Positions 1 to 10,400 of a stretch of 20,764 nt of DNA are shown one piece after another. The notes beneath the pieces were generated by a model, which worked only from the letters and a program-made list of their open reading frames with translations, did not search any database and had not been told where the DNA came from. A program made the translations under genes and the position numbers. The stretch's first letter is position 1; each line of letters starts with the position of its first letter. The DNA is from Gnetum montanum. Its lineage: Eukaryota; Streptophyta; Gnetopsida; Gnetales; Gnetaceae. The DNA lies in contig MNCI01005891.1 in NCBI GenBank assembly GCA_015680685.1, positions 10,230-30,993 of the forward strand, in the 5' to 3' direction.

Positions 1-951
1 ATTCTTTATTTCTATTTAATGATTTTTATTATTGACATTAACTTGATTTTTCATATTCGCAAGTTTATAATATTTTTTCCCTTAACTTTAAAATAGTTTT
101 TGTTTTGTTTAGCATCTTTTTTTCTTAAGTAGAAAAAGACAAGCATTAAACAAATGTCTTTCACGATGGCAAAGTTGTAAGAATTAGAAAGATTATAATA
201 TGTAATTGGCTAAATATAAGTTTTCTCACTTGCTTGTAATATCAATTCCTTTTTATGATTAAGAAGATTGATTTTCAAACGGAATTTCTACAAAAATCAA
301 AAGCTATAGAAATATATTCCATATGCTTAATGAGATAGAGAAGACATAATTTCATGCTTAGCTTTTTGAAAAATTAAGGAAATATTAAATAGATTGAGAA
401 AACATGGAACTTTAGAATATTCTTTAGATTAGACATCAAAGTTTGGAGTCCACTTATGAATGATGAACACTCCATGGTTTGTATAAAAGATGCTATATCT
501 AGGGTATGTTTCACCATTGAAGCCAAGAGAAAAAAGAAAAAAAGAAGAATATTTAAGCTTGAATGACTTGAATCTCATGTTTTTATTGTAATGTAAGATT
601 AGCAACTAGTGACTTGTATACATTGTTAGGGAGAACAAAATCAAGTGTTTTAGTTACATATGCATTTCAAATTTTTGTTCACCAGGTTGCAATTCTACAT
701 TATGAGAATTAATAGAAATTTTGGCATTGAAGAAACAGAAATATTGGCATCAGTCAAAGCTTCATACAGGAATTCTGAAACTGAAATTTTTAATATCAGC
801 ATCAACTTTTTTTTGGAATCAAACCTGTGAGGTCCGATTATTTGCCTAAAACCCTTTTCATAGGCTAACAATCCGTTAGACAGATTAAGTCACGAGAGAA
901 AAAATATCCCATTTCATTAAAAAGAAACAATAGAGGCTCGGCCATAGAACG

Positions 952-959
952 CCACGTGG
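952..959. promoter_or_regulatory. G-box / ABRE-like palindrome CCACGTGG
   Basis: The sequence GCCACGTGGG (951-960) contains a perfect CACGTG core in the flanking context preferred by plant bZIP and bHLH factors. It lies about 250 bases upstream of the PARG start codon, at the edge where the AT-rich flank gives way to the leader. The match is seen directly; regulation through it is inference. Confidence 0.5.
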
Positions 960-1055
960 GTTTGCAGGGAAATTTTGTGTTGTTCCAAAACCGTCCTGTT
1001 CAGCTTCAGGAACTTGGGAGGAAAAGCCAGTTCGTACCAGTTCCACCCGTCATCG

Positions 1056-1199
1056 ATGAAATCAAGACCTTCGTGCTGGTTTCGAATTTCACAGAATTTA
1101 TGCGGACGCTTTTCTAAGTTTTGCCATTTACAAGATGTCGCTTGTTGGCTCGTTAAGGCATACGAAGAATTGCAGATAAAGCTCGACGGCCAACGCTAA
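1056..1199 (+). other. upstream ORF in the PARG leader
   Basis: An ATG at 1056 opens a 47-codon frame that stops at 1197-1199, ten bases before the PARG ATG. Two shorter upstream ORFs overlap it: ATG 1100 (five codons, stop by 1117) and ATG 1135 (14 codons, TAA at 1177-1179, in the same frame as PARG). None of the peptides is recognised. If the leader is transcribed intact, the main ATG is at least the fourth in line, so leaky scanning or reinitiation would be needed. Function is inference. Confidence 0.35.
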
Positions 1200-1209
1200 G
1201 AGAAACACC

Positions 1210-1428
1210 ATGGATGTATCAATTTTACAATTCTTACCCGTGATGAAGCGGGGCAATTTGTTCTGCTGGCCTAGCGTTATGATAGATTCACTTAGGACTT
1301 TCTCTGAAGCCGTGGATTCCGGAGATTCTCTGTACAACTTCATCACGAATGCTCGCTGCAAAATCGGCCTCGCTAAAGAACGCCTCTGTCACTATTCCCG
1401 TGAAGGATACTCTCTGTTTTTTGATGAT
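1210..1428 (+). CDS. PARG: PARG exon 1
   Basis: This is 73 codons beginning MDVSILQFLPVMKRGN and ending FFDD, with a GTATGA donor at 1429. The intron phase is 0. The reading frame stays open for one more codon and then meets TGA, which supports splicing here. Confidence 0.88.
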
Positions 1429-4400
1429 GTATGACGTCTAATTTGGTTTCCCTGTGCTGAATATGTTTGCAATTCTCAACTAAGCAAGGGTGCATTTTCT
1501 GGAATGGTGGCAGTTGATATCGCGGGATGAATCAAGGAAACTGTTCGAGGAGACATTTCCCGCTTTGGCAAAACTCCTGTTGAGGTTGCCGGAGCTTTTG
1601 GACAAGCATTACAAAGAGTATGGACCAAGGAACATGGTTGAGGACGATATGTCTAAAGGGAAATTCACCGTCATCGACCTAAGTCTTCGTATTCTGTCTC
1701 CCCAACAACCTGGAATGGTATTTGTGAGCCAGGTAATACTTTTCTATTCGGTTTTGTAACATTTGAAGCTGTTTATTGGTACATAGCAATAGAAACGGAG
1801 CAATACATACCAGGTGTCAGTTTAAGTCTTCGTGTTGTTTTGAAAACGAAGATAACTGTCATTTTGATGGTGCAAATCTCATTAAGTACGTTATCCGCAG
1901 GTGGAAGTGTTAAATTAACTGGAATTACGGTAGATCTTTCAAAAGGTATAATGTTACGCAAATTGAGAAAGAAGTCAATCAATCAATCAAACAAACCACC
2001 AACAAAAAAAAAAAAAAACGACAAATAGAAAAAGAAAAAGAAGGAATACATAATTTAAAAAATCCAAAACGACATGGGTTTAGAGATTTATAGTTGAAAT
2101 TTTTTCATTCCAATAACACCTACATCAATTGCTCTCTGCCTTTTATTATTGTTTATCTTTTTGGGTTTTTGCATTTACTTCTATTTCAGGAAGGCTGAAA
2201 AACAGAACTGCCAATTTTTGTGTTATAAAACAATATGAGTGTTGATTCCAAGGGGTTTGTGGGCATGGTAAAATACATGTTCAGGACTATGGCATCAGGT
2301 GGACAAATCTTTGCCTACCTTAACGGTTAGCCCATTACAGAAGGATAATAGTACCAAGATTAAGATTCTTATATTAGATTCATCTTTAGTGGGAAAATGA
2401 TGCAAAATCTTTTCAGAGGAAATACCTGCCATTTTATCTTCATCTGTAGCTTTTCAAGTTTTACCGCAATGTTCATGGTTCTAATACAATGACAGCTGGA
2501 TATACTGTTTTGGGAATTTGACATGGGATGATCTTAAATTAGTAAAGAAAATAAAAATAAAAATAAACCTTGTTTATGACGGAATCATGTTGGCTTTTCA
2601 AAGATCATCTTTTAAGTTCTGCTGTCTGAATCTAGTGAGATACGTGTATTCATTCCTTCTATCGATATGCGGGATAAGCTTGGAACTTCCCCTTTTGATC
2701 CATATCGTTTTCCTTTTGTGTTGATTTATACTATTCCCTTGAAACCTCTTCATGGGTACAATTCATACATGGGTGTAGTTTCCAAAGCCATTATACAATA
2801 TTGGTTATTATATTTGTAATATGCAATTTTACTGATTTTGAGCAGCATTATTCTTCATTTGAGATTTTGAGGACTTGTCGTGTAATATCAACAGCAATTA
2901 CAATACTAATTATTGTTTTGTGACATTAGCGCTTTGGTTAAAATACATTTTATATGTGTGTCAACTATATAACATTATGAAACTTGCCTCATTGGTGTAG
3001 ACTACTAATATTTGTGAATAGTAGTCACTGATGTATCGATGCTGTAGTTCATAGAACTCTATTTCACATTCATCATATTAATGATCATCCATTGGGATTG
3101 AAGCAGTTTAAAAATGATTAGATAGAATTTTCTCCTAATTGCTGATAAACACAAATGTGTTATTAATTGTCATAAGCTTGATATAATGACTCTACATCAT
3201 GGTTTTCACTTATCCCTGAGGAATTTTTTTACAGGAGCTGGCAGCAGCTCTTCTGGCCTGTGCGTTGTTTTGCCTATTTCCTAGTTCTCAGAGATGGGAG
3301 TGTCATCTGCAAAGCATCAACTTTGATACACTATTTGCGTATGTTACTGTTATTATTTTAAAGATTCTCTGCTTATTTTATTTTCATTAATCAAAGCTAA
3401 AATGTTTGTGTAGCATTGCTTGAATGATGAAGTGCCTCATTAAATTGAAACATTGCTTGCATTTCTTGTTATAGTGTTTTTGATAATATATATGGAGAAC
3501 AGGTCATAGCCCTAGAAACAATATTATTATAACATGGTTTGCAGACTTCTTGTTGAAAATTATTAAATATTTATTTTAAAGAAAACTGCAAATATCAATG
3601 TTTTTATGTGATAGCTGAAGTGATTTAAGCCATGGTTTTGCAATGCTGTATGTGTTGGTGGTGTATCTGGTTTTCCGCTTCTTCATCGTAATAACATGTC
3701 AGCTCTTCCATCTCAAGAACATTTTAAAAAATTATTTATATATTTTTTGAACACACAAAAAGATCTAATTTATATTAAAATACAGTTTTCTTTTTTTAAA
3801 TCTGAAAGAATGCATGACATAATAAAATAGAGATAATGAAAAATCAAGCTTTAAAGTCATGATTATATGATTTCACATCTAAAAAGGGTTATCACCTTGA
3901 GGCTCAATCTTGCCAAGTGGGGTCTTTGGAGGGCTAGTAGATGAGTGAAAACCTAACCTCTTTTTCAATAGTTGCACCATGCTTGAACCTAGGTCTTAAT
4001 TGTTGAGAAACAAGCACCTTATTATCAATGCAAATAATGGCCCCATATGATTTAGCATCTATAAAAGTAAAATTATTCTTCATTTCTGTCATCCTGATCA
4101 TCCTCATCATCATCCTAGCCTTATCCCAATAACTTTTAAAGTTATTTTGCATTTGCCATTGACTTCTATAGAAAGCCAAATAAGCATGAAAATCCAAATC
4201 ATGGATATCTTTCATTATGCTTGCACCATGTATGTTTAGGTCTACACTTTTGTTGTTTTCCTTCAACTTTAATAAAGTGACTTCTCCTAATAGGTGCATC
4301 GTTCAGTTTTTTATCACATGATTGAATAATTTAAAATGACTTTTCTTAATCTTCTTAGTAATGGGTGTTACTCCCAAATTATTAAAAATAGTGTGAATAT

Positions 4401-7400
4401 GTGCCTCTTAACTTTTCCATCTACATTTGCTTGGATGTTGAGTAGAGTAGGAAGTAGTGGTAGTCTTTATTTTTATGTTGGTGTGTTTACTTTGATGTAA
4501 TAGGCGTTATAAGTGTATTTGTTTAAAGAAAAAGGGTCTTAGAAGATTAGGGATTGAGCAAAGTGCTAAAAAGAGCAACAAGGGACCCAAGAGTCTTCAT
4601 GTGTGGCCCATGCTCTAAGAGCCAAAATCCTCTACAAAAAAGTATAAATAGGGGTGAACCCCTCCTATTGTAAGTTGCCTTGCATTTTGAGTTGAAGTGA
4701 ATTGAATCTCTCCCATTCTTCAATTCTGGAGTATTCTTATGCAAGTTGTGTGTGCTTGGGGAAGCTCTCATAGCTTTCCCCTTTCTCTTTTCTTACATTC
4801 TTGTAGCATAGCTTTTTCAATTTGAGGAGTGAATGCCCTTTCATGGGTTTTTCTCTTAGGTTCTTGCAAGCTTTTCTTTCTTAATTTCTCACAATTTATG
4901 CATTCTCACATTTTTCCTGCATGCATATTTCAATTCTAAGTTCTCTCAAGTTTCTGAAGTTAAATGCATGGTTTCTCATGTTAGTAGAGAAGAGTTGAAG
5001 AATTTAAAAGTGGTTTTATGCTCTAATTTAAGGGATTCACTCATTTGTAGTGTCAAGCTAATTTTTATGTTCATGTTCATGGGCTTTAGTCCCTTTTATG
5101 TTAATTTGATGTAAAGGCACATTAATCTCTTTGCATGTGCTTGCTTTAAGCTTTTGTAGCTTGTGAGGGTCTTTCCTCATGTTTGTCTAACGTTTCTAAA
5201 AGCATTTGAAGTCATTTAAGTGTGGATTCAAGAGTGCATGCATGTTTATGGTGATTTTGTGCATTTTGCACACATAAGTTGTAATCAAGGCTCACTTCAT
5301 GTTTATCTTCTAATTCAAGCTTGCCTTACCATGTTTGGAGGCTATAGAACATGTTTCTAGTGCTTGTTTTTAAGTATTGAGTCTCATATTTGCTTAGATT
5401 GTGTTCAACCTTTTCTTTTGACATTGTTCTAGGCGTACTTCACCATGAGTTCACCATGACTCATAGTAAACACAAAGTTTCTTCTAGGTGACCATGACCT
5501 TACTATGACTTGTGGTGGGAGACCAAAACTTGTGGTCTCCTCATGGGATTGATTTGAATTACAAAGAAGTACCATAGACGCCAGAATGTTCACGACGACT
5601 TGACCATGACTATGGCTAGCTCGTGGTATACACAATGTTTATTTCCTCTCTATTTTTGTCAAACCACAATTGTGGCATGCTCGTGGCATAGTAGCATGAC
5701 TTTACTATGAACTATGGTCAAAGACCATGACTCATTGTATTGCAAACCACGACTTGCCAAAGACTCACGGTTGCCTCATAATGGCTTAAATCACCTCCAA
5801 AGAAGCTGAAATTTTTGCTACAACAAGTTGAAAGGGACCTTATTCTGCTGCTGAACTCTAACACAAACTTTCTCTTATAAGAGAGTTGTTGAGTTGATCT
5901 TTATTAGTCATACCTGACATCCATCTAGGATTCACATCTTGATATGGAGTCTACCTTAGTAGACCCCAAAAGGATCCATTCCACAAGCTTCCTAAGCAAG
6001 TTTAGCGTAGAAAATGAGGACAACACAAGGATTTGGAGAAAATTCTCCCTTTTATTAAAACAACTCTCTAAATATAGAGAAATACATCAAAGATTAGGAA
6101 CCAAACTTAACTCAGGCTTGTCCCAAGGATCTTAGACGCCATACATGTCCCTTCTCAATTCTCAGTTGTTAACAATGGAGCCAAAGCTCTGACAAGACAC
6201 TTATAAGAGATTCTCTTAATCTTACTCAAGTGCTCTTCCTTGCCATTCACTCAAATTCCTTGCACAAGCTTTCAAGAGACCTCTCAAATCTCTCTATCTC
6301 AACTCTTACCCAAACTCAGGTCTTGGATACTTATTTATAGCTTCTTATGTGACCTTTTACCTTCCTTAGCATTTATACATACAAATTAATATTTGTTGTT
6401 TTGCCAAAGAAGACGTCCTTGGAGTTGGAAGATGTCTTTCTCGAGAGGAAGATCATGCAAAGAAGACATCTTTTCCCTAGAAAGATGTCTTTGTTGAGAC
6501 TAGGCCCTGAGGAAAAGATGTCTTGTCTTAGAGAAAGACATCTTTGTGATGTCTTTCAGGTCAACATGGTTGGTCCCAAGATGCCTAACATGAAGCCCAA
6601 ACTTGCCAAACAAACTCCCATTAGTCTTGAAACATTCTGAATGCATTCCAAACTCCACAAGACACAAAGACAACATACACAAGAAGACACACACACAAAA
6701 CAATGCATTGAAGATTACATGAAGGGCTTGGTGATGTTCTCATCATCTCTTCCGCCCTTAAAAATGTCATGCTTAATGACTTTTCACAAGTTGGAAGGTA
6801 CCATGCCCATGACTCAAGGCCATCATACTTTGCACAACAATCATGGCTCAATGCATTAATAACATGAGAATGAGTACCACCACTTCTGGTCACACTGCTT
6901 GAGGTTTTGATTTTGAGCTTCCCTTACTCTTGGAGTTGTTCTCATACCCCACCATGCTTCCTTCATTTGAGCATCTCGTTGGAATGGCTCTGTTGCATTT
7001 GCATGATGACTCAAACCTGCACAAAGGTGGCACAAGAATATGGAAAAATAATTGTTAGCTCCAACCCATGGAGTAGGCCTCCTTGTCCAATTCCCAAATG
7101 CCAGTGACATTTCTTTACTAGTTGCCAATTGATCTTCCTTATCTTCCAACATCTCCTTGCCAACACAAATTTTAGCCCAGCACTAACACAAGTGCGAAAA
7201 GCATAAACCAACATATTACTGCCATCAACAACCAAAATTGAACATTAGCAAATACATCCTTCTTCTCATTCCTATGAGATTCCACACAATCATGCATAAC
7301 ATCTATCTCAAATGCATTCTCTTTAGTATTAAAGAAAATTTCATCACAGATAGCATTCACACTTGCAAATTCCTTACAACTATGAAGCATCAATGAAGAA

Positions 7401-10400
7401 TTCAAGATACCAACCTTACTCTCAACAATAGTGGATAGAAACCTAAACTTATAATTTCCTTGCTTCACAGTAAAACTATTATTTTCTCCATCAAAGATAG
7501 CCTTATTATCATAATTCCATGACCTCCAAAATATGAGACCTGAACAATCAATAGGCAATACATCACAAAGAATCTGATCATGAAAATCTCCAATAGAACA
7601 ATCAACAAGGCATTGTTCCTTAACTTGCTTATAATGATTCTTTATTAACCAATGCACTTTGGATGGATTAGGGTGAAGAATTTTCTTGTGCTCCACCATT
7701 AATGAGCACACTAAAGGAATGACCTTTCACATCATAATGGGTTCAAAACAAACTGTTCCTCATAACATCCTCATTGACACTGATATGTCCAACAAAAATA
7801 CAACTATTCAACTCACTTTTATCAACAATATACAAAGGTCTAGTCTTACATACCTTCTTTGAAGATTTAGGTTCATTCTCTTGCATAGTTTGAACTTTCT
7901 TACCGTTATAGGCATTCTTCTTTGGGTTAGTACAATCCTTTTGTCTGACCTGATTCACCACAATTATAACATATATCTTTACCTTGATCTTTACCTTTTG
8001 GAGATCTTTTCCTTCTTCTTCCCCTCCTTGGAGAAGTAGACTCCCTTTCTCTATTCTTTTGCTCATCTTCACCATCCTCCTTGGATGGTTTCCTTGACTT
8101 TTGAGTTGTATCTTTCTCATCCTTTTTCTTGTGATCTTTGTCCTTCTTTAAGCCAAACTTAGTGATTTTCATTTCAGCCTTGAAAGCAAGATCGTAGGCT
8201 TCATCAAGAGTATCAGGCTCATAGAATGCTAATTCTTGCTGATATTGCATTCTTAATCCACTAATGAAGCTAGAAGCTTGTCATACTCAGTCCAATGAAC
8301 ATCAGCCTTTTGCAAAGCTTTACAAAATTTAACATAATAATCTTTTACCTCTTGATCTCCTTGTCTAAAAAATTTTAGCTTCTTGATGGTTTCATGACAG
8401 AATGTTGTCTTTTCAAACTTTTGCTTCAACATGAATTCCATAAGTTGCCAACTGTTAATAGGCCTCTCATGTTCTTCAAAGTACTTGAGACATTACTTGT
8501 CCCACCATTTGGCTGCCAATCCTTTAAGTTGGCTCTGAACAACATGAATCATTGACTCACTAGAAAGTTGCTTAATAGGAAATAATTACCCACAACTCTA
8601 ATCCAAGAAAGAAAGGAATCTCTACCCCCAACACCTTTGAAGATGGGAATATCCACATGAGGAACTCTTAAAGCACTTCTGAAAATCTTTACAAACCTTT
8701 CATTATCATTTTCCTCATTATTATGAAGAAACGAAATCCTTTACTCATCCCTTTGAGTTCTAGTCTCTTCTCTCCTTGGAGTCCTTTGATCAGTTCTTCC
8801 TCTTGATATTTGCATAGATGCAAAAGGATTTTCCTCTTCACTTTTTCTTGAAGTTTCTTCAAAATCTTGGTGGTTGTTGGCCATTACTTTAGGAAGACTT
8901 CTTGCATTTCAACCACAAAAGTCTTAAAGGAGTCTTTGAGCTCTTGAAGCTCTTGTCCAAGTTCTTGCTTTTTCTTCTTCTTAGGAGCCATATCTTTCAC
9001 AAAGCTAAAGTAAAATCTTAAAGCAACAAGATGAGATGTTCAAACAATTCCTTTCAATTCAAGGCAATGAGGCACTAAACCCTAACACAATGTTTAATGA
9101 AGATGTAATTGACTTCAAACCCTAGCCTTTCAAGCAAATGGGTGCTCAATTACCAAAAAGAAACTTGACCTTACAAGATTCAAGCAATCTTTACCAATCT
9201 TAGGTTCTCCAAACCCCAAGTGGCTGTAAAGATTCAAAAGTTTTCAATTTTCTTCAAAACTTGATGAAAATATCCAACTTATGTGCGGATTCCTCCAAAG
9301 TGAGTGCTATGATACCAATCTAATAGGGGCACTACCTCAGTAGATCTAAAAAGGACCCATTCCATAAGTTTCCTAAGCAAATTAAGCTTAGAAAACAAGA
9401 ACAACACAAGGAATTGGAGAAGATTCACCCTTTTATTAAAACAACTCTCAAGATATAGAGAAATACATCAAAGATGAGGAGCCAAGCTCAACTCACACCT
9501 CTTAGAAGGATCTTAGAGGCCATACATATCCCCTCTCAATCCTCAATTGCTAACAACAAAGCCAAAGCTCATGACAAGACACTTATAAGAGATTCTCCTA
9601 ATCTCTTTGAAGTACTCTCCATTGCCTCTCACTCAAATTCCTTGCATAAGCTTTCAAGAGACCTCTCAAATTTCTCTATTTCAACTCTTGCCCAAACTCA
9701 GCCTTGGACACTTATTTATAGCTTCTTGTGTGACCTTTCACCTTCCTTAGCATTTATAAATACAAATTAATATCTGTTGTCTTGTCAAAGAAGACATCCT
9801 TGGAGTTGGAAGACATCTTTCCTAAGAGGAATATCAATGTAGATAAGACATCCTGTTCCCTGGAAAGATGTCTTTGTTGAGATTGGACCTTGAGCAAAAG
9901 ATGTCTTTGGCCCAGGAAAGATGTCTTGTCTCAGAGGAAGATGTATTTTTGGCATGGGAAGACATCTTGTCCCAAGATTTGACATCTTTTAGGTCAGCAT
10001 GATTGATTCAAAGATGCTTGGCCTGAAGCCCAAACTTGCCAAACAAGCTCCCATTGGTCCTGGAACATTCCAAATGCATCCCAAACACCACAAGACACAA
10101 TGGGAACACACAAGAAGACAGACACACACAAAACAATGTAGTGATGATTACATGAAGGGATGGGTGATATCCTTATCACATCTTTGCCACATGTATGTGT
10201 TGAGTTTGATGCTTTTTGATAGAAGAACATTTTGCACAATGTAGGATTGTAGGTCTAATAGTAGTTCTATAGAACTATCTCTTCAATCTAGCAGGGATTC
10301 TCCTATCACANAAATAAGGACTTAGAGCAGATCCTTGGTGCAGCCTTACCTTCACAGAAAATTTGTAATTTCTCCATAGATGATGCAAACTTGAGTTGCT

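Larger units (their letters stand above)
1..1209 (+). promoter_or_regulatory. 5' flank and probable leader of the PARG gene
   Basis: This AT-rich stretch has no recognisable protein-coding content. The last ~260 bases are clearly less AT-rich and run straight into the PARG start codon, so they are the likely 5' untranslated leader and core promoter. A TATAAAA string at 482-488 is about 720 bases from the ATG, too far for a simple core promoter unless there is a leader intron. The transcription start cannot be placed from sequence alone. Confidence 0.5.
5940..10178 (-). mobile_element. non-autonomous Ty3/gypsy-type LTR retrotransposon (4.24 kb)
   Basis: The element lies on the - strand with 858-bp (5') and 806-bp (3') LTRs, a 2.6-kb interior and 5-bp CATCT target duplications. 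The order is 5' LTR, tRNA-iMet-like primer site, gag with a CCHC knuckle, aspartic protease, polypurine tract, 3' LTR. No RT, RNase H or integrase motif is seen, so it depended on a partner for mobility. Gag and protease have stops and frameshifts. The LTRs differ at many positions, so the insertion is not recent. It sits inside an RTE LINE whose coding motifs resume on both sides, an independent check of its limits. Confidence 0.9.

Noticed and set aside
482-488. TATAAAA as the PARG TATA box
   Set aside because: It is ~720 bp from the start codon with no supporting leader intron; AT-rich flank makes such strings common.
1976-2019. (AATC)n plus A14 as a retroposon insertion
   Set aside because: No body sequence, B box or target duplication could be found; slippage explains it.
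3934-4299. 121-codon open frame on the - strand
   Set aside because: It overlaps the SINE-like repeat, has an ordinary intron composition and matches no family I know; chance openness is likelier.
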